Below, piece by piece: positions 21,144 to 30,028 of a DNA stretch of 64,000 nucleotides. Location: NCBI RefSeq assembly GCF_009208105.1, contig NZ_WFKL01000001.1:1426001-1490000 (forward strand), read 5' to 3'. A program made the translations under genes and the position numbers. Every line of letters starts with the position of its first letter. The stretch's first letter is position 1. The stretch comes from Rouxiella sp. S1S-2 (GTDB lineage Bacteria; Pseudomonadota; Gammaproteobacteria; Enterobacterales; Enterobacteriaceae). Under the pieces are notes generated by a model. The model was not told the DNA's origin and ran no database searches. It was given only the letters and a program-made list of their open reading frames with translations.

Positions 21144-21366
21144 CTTTTTTCCCCATTATTTGACTCGGGTAACGCGCGACACGCCGTCGGGTGAATCTCT
21201 TCATAAATACTTGCAGCGGCCCCGCAATCCTCATCGCGGTTATGCACTGGTTTATTGTCGCCCAAGACTTTCAGCCCTTAGCATAGACGAGCCAATTCGA
21301 GCATGTAAAATATTGACCCATATACCAATATTTCGCTGGCGGTGACTCCTAGAGTGTTCATATTGA
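21144..21366. other. Spacer upstream of the lipoprotein, no convincing gene
   Basis: This stretch holds the promoter region of the minus-strand lipoprotein. I see no open frame with protein-like composition; the 85-codon plus-strand frame over it is antisense to the lipoprotein start and has no ribosome-binding site. Confidence 0.5.
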
Positions 21367-21522
21367 TCCGCAGAATCAGCCAGGCAGCTCGGAAAGACCC
21401 ATGAAGTTTTTGATTGTGCTGAACCTCGTGCTGCTTTAACCGCTTTTATAATGACCAATGTGAGGCTGAATGATAATGTTCTTAAACATAATCTGAAGGA
21501 CCGCATTCACCCAACGGCTTAA
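21367..21522 (+). pseudogene. Coding-like remnant, possible toxin C-terminus
   Basis: A frame of 51 residues with no start codon directly follows a TGA at 21364 and ends with TAA at 21520. Its composition looks like real protein: it reads SAESARQLGKTHEVFDCAEP, then a segment RAALTAFIMTN, and ends LKDRIHPTA. The DCAEPRA element resembles the core of deaminase-type polymorphic toxins, but that is a weak impression. The most likely reading is the 3' relic of a gene whose 5' part has been lost. The nearby orphan lipoprotein fits a decayed toxin locus. Confidence 0.3.
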
Positions 21523-21576
21523 GACTTGTGTCTAAGGGATGCGTCGACGTTACTGATAATCATGAGATAACCATTA

Positions 21577-22275
21577 ATGAGTCATTCATCTTCATTACAG
21601 CTTGTCTGTACGTTCGTCGTGCGCTCGCCTTTTGATGCACAAATTTTGCCAAGCTGGGAACAGCAGGGTCAAGGCATTGAGGTTAAATGGAGTGCGACCA
21701 GCATTATTATCGACAGTCTGCGCGCCGGTCAGCGCGGCGACGTGGTGATTGTTACCGTGGCGGCGATGGATGAACTGATTGAAGCGGGGATTATTGATGC
21801 CAGCACCCGCGTTGAGCTGGTCGAATCACGCATTGGCTTGGCGGTAAAAAGCGGTGAGCCGCATCCTGATATCTCAACTACCGAGGCGTTGGTTAATACG
21901 CTGCAAGAGGCGCGTTCCGTGGCTTATTCACTCGGCGGTGCCAGCGGGATTTATTTTAAAACCTTGATTGAAAAACTGGGCATTGCCGATGAAATTAATC
22001 GAAAAGCTAGCACTATCCTCGAAGGTTTTTCGGCTGAAAAGCTTATCTCGGGAGACGCGAGTCTGGCCTTGCAGCAGGTGAGCGAACTGCTGGTGGTGCC
22101 GGGGATTGAAGTGATTGGCACGCTGCCAGAAGACGTGCAGAAAGTGACTTCCTTCTCGGCGGCGGCGTTTAAAGAGGCAAAAAATCCGCAGCTTGCGAAA
22201 GAATTTCTCAAGCATTTGCAGACGCGAGAAGCCGCCAGCGCCTATCGGGATAAGGGGCTTGATCCGATTTTCTAG
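21577..22275 (+). CDS. Orphan ModA-like substrate-binding protein without signal peptide
   Basis: 232 residues resembling the molybdate-type (SBP_bac_11) binding fold. It begins SHSSSLQLVCTFVVRSPFDA, with the typical GDVVIVTVAAMDELIEAGIID, then RIGLAVKSGEPHPDIST, and YRDKGLDPIF at the end. It lacks any export signal and has no transporter genes beside it, so it may be a cytoplasmic binding or sensing protein rather than part of an importer. The ligand is unknown. A hairpin follows downstream. Confidence 0.75.
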   Translation: MSHSSSLQLVCTFVVRSPFDAQILPSWEQQGQGIEVKWSATSIIIDSLRAGQRGDVVIVTVAAMDELIEAGIIDASTRVELVESRIGLAVKSGEPHPDISTTEALVNTLQEARSVAYSLGGASGIYFKTLIEKLGIADEINRKASTILEGFSAEKLISGDASLALQQVSELLVVPGIEVIGTLPEDVQKVTSFSAAAFKEAKNPQLAKEFLKHLQTREAASAYRDKGLDPIF

Positions 22276-22290
22276 TCCTGACCATAAGGG

Positions 22291-22322
22291 TTTCACGGCG
22301 CGGGTGATGCAACGCCGTGAAA
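22291..22322. terminator. Hairpin between convergent genes
   Basis: TTTCACGGCG (22291-22300) and CGCCGTGAAA (22313-22322) are perfect reverse complements with a 12-base loop, between two convergent genes. No T-run is present, so terminator strength is uncertain. Confidence 0.5.
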
Positions 22323-22370
22323 CTGCTGCTCTTGAAAGAATTATTCTGTGGGGCGAATGTCACCCCAAAA

Positions 22371-23045
22371 CTATGACTTCGACGCACCATTAAACTGGGT
22401 GATATCGACCGCCAGATTATCGATGACACTCTTCAGATCGTTAACCGTGACCTGCTGAGAAGAGTTAGGCACCGATTTTCCTTCCCCCATGCGCACCACT
22501 TCAACGACGGTTTTTCCGGTTGCGGCGTCGATCAGCTCGCCTTCAAAAAACAGTTCGGTATTTTTGGTTCGATGGCCGGTAGCTGTTTGTGTGCCAGCTA
22601 TGACCAGTGCAACCGGGATAACTTCATAGAACTGTAGCCCTTCGGTCGAGGTGCTAACGCCGGTGATAGCCCCTTTAAAGATGAGCGTTCCCGCTACCGG
22701 TGTTTGGGTCAGCGGCAGTCTTGTGCCCATCGCCGACTTAATTCGGGTGTTGGCGTAATCCAGCACGCCGTTCAGCGTGGCCTGGCTGATTTGGCCGGTA
22801 GGTTTAGGCGTTGGATAGTAAGTTAGCGGCTGGTAGTAAAGTGAGGTGTATTTTGTTTTATCGAATGAAGGATCAATCCAGCGCATCACCGTTTTGCCAG
22901 AAGGGGTTTTGGTTGGTTTTAATTTGGAGTAGTTGCCCAGAAAACCTGAGTATTTTTCAGGTTGCGTAACTTGAGAGGCGCAGCCGCTCAAGGCTAGTAC
23001 TCCGCTGAGCAGCGAAGCCAGGATCACCTTATTAGACATTTTCAT
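22371..23045 (-). CDS. DUF3313-type lipoprotein
   Basis: 224 residues with a clear lipoprotein signal (lipobox LSGC, Cys22). The mature part begins ASQVTQPEKYSGFLGNYSKL and continues with MRWIDPSFDKTKYTSLYYQP, the pattern of the DUF3313 family of proteobacterial lipoproteins. The C-terminal half is a beta-rich domain with ELFFEGELIDAATGKTVVEV. The function of the family is unknown. It is a single gene with an AT-rich upstream region. Confidence 0.8.
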   Translation of the reverse strand: MKMSNKVILASLLSGVLALSGCASQVTQPEKYSGFLGNYSKLKPTKTPSGKTVMRWIDPSFDKTKYTSLYYQPLTYYPTPKPTGQISQATLNGVLDYANTRIKSAMGTRLPLTQTPVAGTLIFKGAITGVSTSTEGLQFYEVIPVALVIAGTQTATGHRTKNTELFFEGELIDAATGKTVVEVVRMGEGKSVPNSSQQVTVNDLKSVIDNLAVDITQFNGASKS

Positions 23046-23153
23046 TTTTATCCTATTGGTAACGGAATGTAACTAATAAGGTATAGCAGGGATTGTGAAT
23101 ACAGGTGGGGCAAGTTAATTGACCTGGATCGATAAAACGCGGTTTAAATGGGT

Positions 23154-23588
23154 TTATCGCTTAAGGCGAAAATGGAATAGATAATATTCACCGGTCGAAC
23201 TGTCGCCGGTAGAAATGGTTTCCCAGCCGCGCTTGAGGTAGAAAGACACTGCCTTCTGGTTTTTAACCAGACACTTAAGCGAACCGGTGCGTGTGAAGTT
23301 TTGTTCGACGATGCCGATAAGGTGGTTACCCACGCCTTGGCCCTGAGCCTCGGGGTCAATAAACAGATTATGCAGAAAATTATCGTGCAGTAGAATCGAG
23401 GCAAAGCCGACAATTTTCCCCTCGCGCTCGGCCACAATCACTTTCTCGCCGATCACTGAGCGATCAAAATCCTCGAGCGCCCATTCGCTCTGATCCAGCC
23501 AGGTGAAAGTCGCCTTGCGCGCGGCCAGATAAAGGGTGCGTAAAAAAGGGCGATCGGCTTCTTGATAAGGGCGGATCCTGATAGACAA
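23154..23588 (-). CDS. GNAT-family N-acetyltransferase
   Basis: A 144-residue acetyl-CoA-dependent acetyltransferase. The acetyl-CoA-binding motif A is visible as LFIDPEAQGQGVGNHLIGIV, preceded by beta-strand VGFASILLHDNF and followed by LVKNQKAVSFYLKRGWE, all in the usual order. The N-terminus IRIRPYQEADRPFLRTLY is also typical. The substrate is unknown. It stands downstream of a strong hairpin that separates it from the porin gene. Confidence 0.88.
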   Translation of the reverse strand: MSIRIRPYQEADRPFLRTLYLAARKATFTWLDQSEWALEDFDRSVIGEKVIVAEREGKIVGFASILLHDNFLHNLFIDPEAQGQGVGNHLIGIVEQNFTRTGSLKCLVKNQKAVSFYLKRGWETISTGDSSTGEYYLFHFRLKR

Positions 23589-23614
23589 TAGAAACTCCTG
23601 TTAAATATTAATTG

Positions 23615-23637
23615 TCCCGGGGAGTGCACCCCCGGGA
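23615..23637 (-). terminator. Hairpin ending the catabolic operon
   Basis: TCCCGGGG (23615-23622) pairs with CCCCGGGA (23630-23637) around a short loop, just 11 bases past the porin stop on the minus strand. This probably ends the long minus-strand transcript. T-run support is weak. Confidence 0.55.
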
Positions 23638-23647
23638 AACTTTCTAT

Positions 23648-24925
23648 TTAAAAATCATATTCCAATGCGAGGCGGTTCTGCCAGAAGTTTTTATTCGAGG
23701 TTGAGGTCGTTTGAACACCCGCGAAGTCCGTCAGGCTAAGGCCTTTGAGCACGCCGTCGAAACTGTAGGTGCCATACACCAGATATTCAGACTGATTGCT
23801 GCTGGAGGCGCCCGAGTTCGGCGTTAAATCCATAAACGAGTAACGACTGCCCAACGAGATATTTTCGTTGACGGTCCAGTTCAGGTCGGTTGAGTAAGCA
23901 TTGCCGCTGCCCAGGTCCTGGGTGCTGGTGAAGAACGGCTGGGCGAAGTAGGTGCCCGACGAGGTGTTGTGCGCGTAGGGAGCGACTAATGCACCGTTGC
24001 CGTAGGCGTTTTCACTGGCGGCGATGTGGTCGTAGTTCAGTGACCATATCAGTGACGGTGTCAGGTTCATGACAAACTGTGCGCCATAGCTGGTGCTGTC
24101 GACCTGTCCCGCCAGTGCCTTGCCTTCACTCAGGCCGCGGATAAACTGAATGCCGATTTTAGGCTGGTAAGGCGTGTCTGACCACGACAGGAAGCTGTCG
24201 GCATAGACCATTTTGGTGTAGTTGTTGTAATCCTCATACCACAGCTGGCCGTTAAGCTTTTTATTATCCAGCTTGATGGCACGCCCGCCGCCGATGCCCC
24301 ACATGCCGTTAGTGGTGCCTTCGGCGTCGGTGTAGGCCGTGGTGTCAAGGAACTGGTCGTCGCCCCACGGCTTGTAGCGGGTGATTTTTGTCGCGTGCAG
24401 GAAGTTATCGCTGTCGCCGTAATTGGCGTCAATGCCACGGAAGAGAATAGGCGTGATACGCCAGTCGTAGTCGCCGATGAACGGAATATTAATGCGCTGG
24501 TCACCGGCAGTAATGCGAAAGTCCTGATAGTGCCAGCTCAGGTAGGCTTCGCCCACGCCGGTTTCGTTTGGGCCAAGCTCCGTGATCAAGTGGTCATCAT
24601 TGTGCGCAATGCCGCGCTGGAAGATACCGCTCACGCCGAGGCTTAGGCCATAATATTCTGCGGTGGTATATTTAACACTGCCGCCGTAGCTGATGGTGTC
24701 TTGAGAATACCCGGGCACGAAATAGGCATTTTTAGTTGAATAGTACAGGGTTCGCAGGCTACCGTGCACCGAGCCGCAGGTGAACATTTCTGTCAATGAA
24801 TCAGCGACGCCAGCGTCACAGCTTGAGGCAATCGGTGTGGCTGCCAGCGCATGCCCCATAAAGAGAGCCTGAGAGACAATAACAGCGCCCAATTTAAGCG
24901 TGAAATTAAATTTATTTATTTTCAT
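23648..24925 (-). CDS. OprD-like outer-membrane porin
   Basis: A 425-residue outer-membrane beta-barrel. The start was taken at 24925 because AGGAGGG precedes that ATG and a clean signal peptide follows (MKINKFNFTLKLGAVIVSQA, cleavage after HALA). The mature protein has alternating aromatic strands such as GSLRTLYYSTKNAYF, WHYQDFRITAGDQRINIPF and SLGSRYSFMDLTP, and ends in Phe, the beta-barrel sorting signal. The pattern is OprD-like, so a substrate-selective channel for small organic solutes is likely. It is the last gene of a minus-strand run that includes an ABC importer, and probably provides outer-membrane entry for the same compound. A strong hairpin at 25013-25037 separates it from the gene upstream. 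Confidence 0.78.
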   Translation of the reverse strand: MKINKFNFTLKLGAVIVSQALFMGHALAATPIASSCDAGVADSLTEMFTCGSVHGSLRTLYYSTKNAYFVPGYSQDTISYGGSVKYTTAEYYGLSLGVSGIFQRGIAHNDDHLITELGPNETGVGEAYLSWHYQDFRITAGDQRINIPFIGDYDWRITPILFRGIDANYGDSDNFLHATKITRYKPWGDDQFLDTTAYTDAEGTTNGMWGIGGGRAIKLDNKKLNGQLWYEDYNNYTKMVYADSFLSWSDTPYQPKIGIQFIRGLSEGKALAGQVDSTSYGAQFVMNLTPSLIWSLNYDHIAASENAYGNGALVAPYAHNTSSGTYFAQPFFTSTQDLGSGNAYSTDLNWTVNENISLGSRYSFMDLTPNSGASSSNQSEYLVYGTYSFDGVLKGLSLTDFAGVQTTSTSNKNFWQNRLALEYDF

Positions 24926-25012
24926 TAATACCCTCCTGTCAGAAATATAATAAGTTTCTTCGACCGCAAAAACGGTCAATAGCTTTTTATAAAGTAATAC
25001 GCAAGCGGAAGT

Positions 25013-25037
25013 CCCCCTGCCTATTGATGGCAGGGGG
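25013..25037. other. Strong intercistronic hairpin upstream of the porin gene
   Basis: CCCCCTGCC (25013-25021) and GGCAGGGGG (25029-25037) form a perfect nine-base GC-rich stem with a seven-base loop, 14 bases past the stop of the flavin oxidase. There is no T-run. It may reduce, but not block, read-through into the porin gene, or stabilise the upstream message. Confidence 0.65.
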
Positions 25038-25050
25038 TTAATTATTGTTT

Positions 25051-26454
25051 TTATTGGTCAGCTAATAACAGTGGATCATTATCTAACGTTAATGTGTCGC
25101 GTACTTCCCAGCCTCTGAGCTTACCAGGGTTAAGTAATCCATTAGGATCTAAACACTTTTTAACAGAGACGACATCGGATTTAATTTCACCCTGTTTACC
25201 GTCTTCAATTTGATAAACGTGTGGGTTATTTATTTTGACGTCATTATTACGAAATATCTGCATTATTTCATTTAATCGTTCTTCAGTCGAATAACGAATT
25301 AACTGCAAACCACTGGCGGTTATATTTCCGTCATTGTCGCGCAGGAATTCTATATGTGAAACAACCTCGTCGCCAAATAACGCTGCCATATCGATAATCT
25401 GTTGACGATAGTTATTATAATTAAACGCCGTTTGCAGATAGGTGAGCGTCGGGTCAATTTTGAGCGCGTGCAGCGTCGTGTGGTTCCAGCAATACTCCAT
25501 CAAGGAAGCGTTAGCGTCACGGGCTTCATCAGCCGTTTGGCGCACGGCACTTTGCCCACGGTGTTTCGTCAGTAGGTTAGTGCACAGGCCTTCACTTTCC
25601 TGCGCAATGACGCTGATCACTGCGTGCTGAGTGGCCTGATAGTGTCCGTTTAAATGACTAAAGTAGCTTGGTATCGGTGCGGCAAACAGCGCCAGCTGCC
25701 GTTTTACCAGCCCAGGAGAGCGGGCAAAGGCGTTGGCGTAATCCAGTGCGTCGGTAAAGTCGTCGAATACGTCCAGACGTTCAATCCAGCGATGCGCAGG
25801 CGCCAGCGCCAATTCAACCTCGAGCACGATTCCGTTGCTGCCGTAAGCATGATGCAGCAGCAGCGCCTGTGGAGCGGGAACGTCAAGAATGCGCGGCTCG
25901 GCCTCCATGGTCATCACTTTCACGCTGAGCACGTTGCCCGGCGCACCCAGTGGACCATAGTTGATGGAGCCGATGCCGCCAAATCCACCGCCGTAAAGGC
26001 CCCCCAGACTGGCCAGCCGATAAGTTGACGGCATGCAGCGAAGCTCCCAGCCTGCGGGGCGGGTGACGGTTTCAATGTCTGCCAGGCGAATTCCCGCTTG
26101 CGCACGCACCACGCCATCACCCAGCGCGCAAACTTGGTTAAACCCAGTCATGTCGACCAAAATACCGCCCTGCAGCGGGACCAGTTGACCATAATTACCG
26201 GTCGCGCCGCCGCGCAAAATCAGCGGTAACTGATGCCTCACGCAGGCCTGAACCAACAGGCGCAGCTCTTCTTCACTGCGCGGTTTGACCACCGCATCGG
26301 CCTGTTTATTTTCCAACTGTTGTTTCAGCACCGGGCTGAACCAGTGAAAATCGCGCGAAAGGCGTTTCACCTTTGGCGCCTGCAGGGTCCACTCGAGGTC
26401 GGGAAGCGCCTGCTGTATCAGGGCCAGCGCGCTCTTACGTTGTTCACTGTCCAT
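25051..26454 (-). CDS. FAD-linked oxidase (GlcD/VAO type)
   Basis: A 467-residue flavoprotein of the vanillyl-alcohol-oxidase/GlcD superfamily. The FAD-binding domain shows LRGGATGNYGQLVPLQGG and MPSTYRLASLGGLYGGGFGG. The C-terminal domain ends with the usual CLDPNGLLNPGKLRGWE. It lacks a signal peptide and iron-sulfur motifs. Such enzymes oxidise hydroxy acids, alcohols or amines. It follows the ABC permease after 30 bases and so belongs to the catabolic run; the substrate is unknown. Confidence 0.87.
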   Translation of the reverse strand: MDSEQRKSALALIQQALPDLEWTLQAPKVKRLSRDFHWFSPVLKQQLENKQADAVVKPRSEEELRLLVQACVRHQLPLILRGGATGNYGQLVPLQGGILVDMTGFNQVCALGDGVVRAQAGIRLADIETVTRPAGWELRCMPSTYRLASLGGLYGGGFGGIGSINYGPLGAPGNVLSVKVMTMEAEPRILDVPAPQALLLHHAYGSNGIVLEVELALAPAHRWIERLDVFDDFTDALDYANAFARSPGLVKRQLALFAAPIPSYFSHLNGHYQATQHAVISVIAQESEGLCTNLLTKHRGQSAVRQTADEARDANASLMEYCWNHTTLHALKIDPTLTYLQTAFNYNNYRQQIIDMAALFGDEVVSHIEFLRDNDGNITASGLQLIRYSTEERLNEIMQIFRNNDVKINNPHVYQIEDGKQGEIKSDVVSVKKCLDPNGLLNPGKLRGWEVRDTLTLDNDPLLLADQ

Positions 26455-26484
26455 ATTCTTTCTGCCCGTAAATAATGAATGATT

Positions 26485-27300
26485 TTAATGAGACTGCACG
26501 ACTTCGCTTTCATGCCAGGCACTCAGGACACGGCGGGAAATCCACGACATCACCCCAAATAGCGCAATACCGGTCAGTGAAATTAACAGCAGAGCGGCGA
26601 ACATCAGCGGAATGTCGAGCTGATATCCTGCCTGCAGTATCTGGTAGGCCAGGCCGGTATTATTTCCGCCGGTTCCCGCCACAAACTCGGCCACCACCGC
26701 ACCAATTAGCGACAGTCCGCTGGAGATACGCAGCGCGCCAAAAAAGTAGGGCAGAGCAGAAGGAATGCGCAGACGAAAAAGGATCTGCAGGCGGCTGGCG
26801 TTGCTCAGCTGGAAATAGCTCAGCAGACCGGGCGAAACGCTGCGCAACCCCTGAGTGGTGTTGGAAATAATCGGGAACACCGCCATCAGGGTCGAGCAGA
26901 CCACCAAAGAGAGCGTGGTGTCTTTAACCCAAATAATAATCAGCGGTGCGATGGCAACGATGGGCGTGACCTGCAGAAAAACGATGTAAGGAAACAGCGC
27001 CGTTTCCACAAAGCGGTTCTGCACCAGCACAAAGGCCACCGCCGCGCCGATTACGATCGACAGTAAAAATGAAATCAGGGTGATTTTTAGCGTAAACAGC
27101 AGCGACATCATCAGCGAACCCAGATTGGTCCACAGGCTTTGCAGCATCACCCCCGGTGAAGGCACGAGAAACTGGGGGATTTTGAAATAGCTGACCCAGC
27201 CCTGCCATAGCAAAATCACCACCACTGCCACCAGTGCGGGATAAAGAATTTTTCGAAACGTGGGATTATTCATCCACGGGGAGGATTTTTGAGTGGGCAT
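26485..27300 (-). CDS. ABC transporter permease (SsuC/TauC/ThiX type)
   Basis: A 271-residue inner-membrane permease of the nitrate/sulfonate/pyrimidine-precursor importer class. The start at 27300 (MPTQKSSPW) has GGAG seven bases upstream; a longer frame to 27360 overlaps the ATPase gene and is unlikely. Six hydrophobic helices are visible. The cytoplasmic loop that contacts the ATPase lies in the region with RIPSALPYFFGALRISSGLSL, as in this permease class. It lies just after the ATPase gene. Confidence 0.9.
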   Translation of the reverse strand: MPTQKSSPWMNNPTFRKILYPALVAVVVILLWQGWVSYFKIPQFLVPSPGVMLQSLWTNLGSLMMSLLFTLKITLISFLLSIVIGAAVAFVLVQNRFVETALFPYIVFLQVTPIVAIAPLIIIWVKDTTLSLVVCSTLMAVFPIISNTTQGLRSVSPGLLSYFQLSNASRLQILFRLRIPSALPYFFGALRISSGLSLIGAVVAEFVAGTGGNNTGLAYQILQAGYQLDIPLMFAALLLISLTGIALFGVMSWISRRVLSAWHESEVVQSH

Positions 27301-27304
27301 ACGT

Positions 27305-28132
27305 TTACTCCATACCTGATTGGCTGGCTTGCAGCAGGCTGTCCTGCAACTGCTTCGCATAGCGTGAAAAAGCGGGACTGACGCGGAAATCTTCGCTGCG
27401 TGGGAAAGGCTCAGTAATGGCGATATCCTCCACTACGCGCCCCGGCCGCGCTGCCATCATGACAACCCGCTGAGAAAGAAATACGGCTTCGTGAATCGAG
27501 TGAGTCACGAACACCACCGTTAACCCTTGCTCGCGCCACAGTCGCAGCAGGTCACTGTCGAGCTTGTTACGGGTTATCTCGTCGAGTGCGCCAAAAGGTT
27601 CGTCCATAAGCAACAGTTTGGGGCGTGTCACCAGTCCGCGAGCAATGGATACGCGCATCTGCATGCCGCCCGAAAGCTCGCGCGGCAGCACTTTAGCAAA
27701 CTTGCCCAAACCGACCAGCTCCAGCGCTTCACTGACGCGAGTGTTGGCTTCGGCGCGCGGTACGCCAGCAAGATCCAGCGGAAGACGCACGTTATTTTGC
27801 ACGTTGCTCCACGGCATGAGCGTCGCTTCCTGAAACACGAAAGAGAGCGGCACCTGGCCTTTTTCGCGACTGTCTTTGCGCCACAGCACCAGTTTGCCGT
27901 CGCTTGGCTCGATAAGTCCGGCCACCATCTTGAGCAGCGTACTTTTACCGCAGCCGGACGGGCCGAGCAGGGTCACGAATTCGCCCTGATTAATGGTGAG
28001 ATTAACCGGCAACAGCGCGCGTGTGCCGTTGCTGTATATTTTCTCCGCCGACAGCACCTCGATGGCTGGCGTTGAAGGGGCGCTTGCGGTGCGCACGTCG
28101 CTCATAATGGTCAGTTTCGGTGCGGAATTCAT
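27305..28132 (-). CDS. ABC transporter ATP-binding protein (SsuB/TauB/ThiZ type)
   Basis: A 275-residue ATPase that powers the importer. Walker A is GPSGCGKST, the Q-loop is in FVFQEATLMPW, the signature is LSGGMQMRVSIARGL, Walker B with the catalytic Glu is LLLMDEPFGALDE, and the switch His is in VFVTHSIHEAV. All motifs are intact. Its ATG overlaps the stop of the binding-protein gene (ATGA), and the permease begins four bases after its stop, so binding protein, ATPase and permease form one unit. Confidence 0.94.
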   Translation of the reverse strand: MNSAPKLTIMSDVRTASAPSTPAIEVLSAEKIYSNGTRALLPVNLTINQGEFVTLLGPSGCGKSTLLKMVAGLIEPSDGKLVLWRKDSREKGQVPLSFVFQEATLMPWSNVQNNVRLPLDLAGVPRAEANTRVSEALELVGLGKFAKVLPRELSGGMQMRVSIARGLVTRPKLLLMDEPFGALDEITRNKLDSDLLRLWREQGLTVVFVTHSIHEAVFLSQRVVMMAARPGRVVEDIAITEPFPRSEDFRVSPAFSRYAKQLQDSLLQASQSGME

Positions 28133-29112
28133 GGCATAACCTTCGCATCTTTGATCATGTCGAGAGTATACGTCTGCTCAAACGGCACTTTATCGGCATC
28201 GATCAGCTTGTTTTTTACCAGCATGTCCCAGGTCTTTTTCAGACGGGGTTCAGTGATAATGCCAATGCCGCCGGTCTGTGCATCGCCGCCGGTAACTAAC
28301 TGATATTTCTTCATCTGCGCGATGCCGAAAGCAATCTGGTCTGCACCCATGCGTGGATTATCTTTGTGAATCAACGCGTTGCCCGCCGTTGGATCCTGAA
28401 GATACTCCTTCCAGCCCTGCATCGAGGCTTTCACAAAGGCAGCCACCGCGGCAGGGCGTTTCTTAACGGTATCGGCCATGCAGATAATTGAGTTGCCATA
28501 AGGCGGGTAGCCCCAGTCGCTGAGCATATAAACGTAGAAAGGTTTGCCGCCTTTTTCGACCGAGAAAGGCTCGGAGGTGACATAGCCCTGCTGCACCAGA
28601 TTATTGTCTGCCAGGAAAGGCTGAACGCTAAAGGTATAGGGGCGAATTTTTGCGCTAGCTAGACCCAGTTCGCTCTTGGCCCACGGCCAGAAAGAGGTGT
28701 AGGCCTCAGTGGCGAGCAGGAAGGTTTTGTCCTTCAATCCCTGCGCATTTTCAACCTTGTCGTGGCTGATAAATACCGTAGGTGAATGCTGAAACACTGT
28801 CGCAACTGTCACCGCATGCACACCGGCCTGCCAGGTTTCGAGCGCCTGACCGTTGTCGCCAAGCGTACAGTCGGCCTGACCTGCGGCCATCAGCTGCATG
28901 ACGTTAACCTGCGGGCCACCCATTTTGATGCTGACGTCGAGGCCGGCATTTTTATACAAACCCTTGGCCTCGGCGTCATAAAAACCGCCGTGCTCGGCCT
29001 GCGCGTACCAGTTAGTCAAAAAGGTAAATTTCTCTTCGGCCATGCTGGTGGTAGAAATCCCGGCCAGCAGCAGCGCAAGCAGAGTGTGAGTCGGGGTAGG
29101 CAGTTTTATCAT
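28129..29112 (-). CDS. NMT1/THI5-like ABC substrate-binding protein, copy 1
   Basis: A 327-residue periplasmic binding protein. The start at 29112 is chosen because it has AAGGA upstream and gives a signal peptide (LLALLLAGISTTSMA, cleaved before EEKF). The mature N-terminus has TNWYAQAEHGGFYDAEAKGL and KMGGPQVNVMQLMAAGQAD, the NMT1/THI5-like pattern. Family members bind thiamine-pyrimidine precursors, riboflavin, nitrate or sulfonates. It is paralogous to the protein at 34185-35174. It is encoded with its own ATPase and permease, next to hydrolases of C-N bonds, which favours a nitrogen heterocycle as ligand. Confidence 0.88.
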   Translation of the reverse strand: MIKLPTPTHTLLALLLAGISTTSMAEEKFTFLTNWYAQAEHGGFYDAEAKGLYKNAGLDVSIKMGGPQVNVMQLMAAGQADCTLGDNGQALETWQAGVHAVTVATVFQHSPTVFISHDKVENAQGLKDKTFLLATEAYTSFWPWAKSELGLASAKIRPYTFSVQPFLADNNLVQQGYVTSEPFSVEKGGKPFYVYMLSDWGYPPYGNSIICMADTVKKRPAAVAAFVKASMQGWKEYLQDPTAGNALIHKDNPRMGADQIAFGIAQMKKYQLVTGGDAQTGGIGIITEPRLKKTWDMLVKNKLIDADKVPFEQTYTLDMIKDAKVMP

Positions 29113-29125
29113 CGCGGCAGTTCCT

Positions 29126-30007
29126 TTATTCAGAGACAAAAGAAGACGAAGGGGGAGTAAAAGTGGTTTGCACGAAGCCGTTCCAGTGGTGTTTTCCCCA
29201 GGTTGGCTCGCTGCGTACTTTCCATTGCATGCGGTGAATTTCAACGATTGCCTGTGCCCAGCTGTCTGCCAGCGAGTCGAGGATCGCGTGGCCCTGTTCA
29301 ACGGTGGCCTCGGTCGGATCGCCAATTACGCCGCTGGGGCCAAAATCGTAAGAGGCCCAGGCAGCAGCAGGGCGGCCGCTTGAAAGCGTCGGACACGGGA
29401 ACTCAGGCGGATAATTGGCCACCGCGTGCTCCATGTGGACACATTCCGGGGCCAGCGCCATCATCACCGCGGTTTCACTGTGGCCGGCGTGCATCGCCAT
29501 TTTTTGCTCTAACGCACTCAGGAACTGGTTTTCAACGTTAGGCACGCGGAACACGTCGTGGGGGATCATTATCATGTCGCCGTGGCGCAGACGCATTTCA
29601 CGCGATGCCATCTGCAAAACCTGTGGCTGTCCACCGTGGCCGTTAATCATCAATAACTTACGGAATCCAGCGCGATACAGCGATTCGGCAATTTCGAGCA
29701 CAGTTTGCAGCAGCGTGTCGCCGGTCAAGGTCAGCGTGCCGGGAAAGTTGAGATGTTCGTCCGACTTGCCATAGGTAATGGGCGGGATAGCATAGGCTGG
29801 AATATCCTGTGGCAGCCGCGCCAGCGCATGACCGGCCACGCCAGAGGAGATCACGCTATCGACCGAACAAGGCAGGTGTGGGCCGTGCTGCTCAATGGCG
29901 CCGGTCGGCAGCACAATAACGGTATTGGCTTTGTCAGGCAGGGCAGCGATCGCCGTCCAGCTCAGGAAAGGGAGAAAACGTGCTGCGGGAATATAGCCGT
30001 TAATCAT
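29126..30007 (-). CDS. Creatininase-family amidohydrolase
   Basis: A 293-residue metal hydrolase. Metal-binding signatures of the creatininase family are seen: LPTGAIEQHGPHLPCSVDS, GKSDEHLNFPGTLTL, MINGHGGQ, and MHAGHSETAVMM. Family members open cyclic amides (creatinine) or remove a formyl group from formylaminopyrimidines (ArfB type). It lies between RidA and the binding protein, with short gaps of 21 and 13 bases. In this context it probably cleaves a C-N bond of the imported compound; which one is unknown. Confidence 0.88.
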   Translation of the reverse strand: MINGYIPAARFLPFLSWTAIAALPDKANTVIVLPTGAIEQHGPHLPCSVDSVISSGVAGHALARLPQDIPAYAIPPITYGKSDEHLNFPGTLTLTGDTLLQTVLEIAESLYRAGFRKLLMINGHGGQPQVLQMASREMRLRHGDMIMIPHDVFRVPNVENQFLSALEQKMAMHAGHSETAVMMALAPECVHMEHAVANYPPEFPCPTLSSGRPAAAWASYDFGPSGVIGDPTEATVEQGHAILDSLADSWAQAIVEIHRMQWKVRSEPTWGKHHWNGFVQTTFTPPSSSFVSE

Positions 30008-30028
30008 ACTGTGCCTCGTCGTCAGACG

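Noticed and set aside
21088..21345. 85-codon plus-strand frame upstream of the coding-like remnant
   Set aside because: It is partly antisense to the lipoprotein start, has no ribosome-binding site and no protein-like pattern, although it shares the frame of the remnant.
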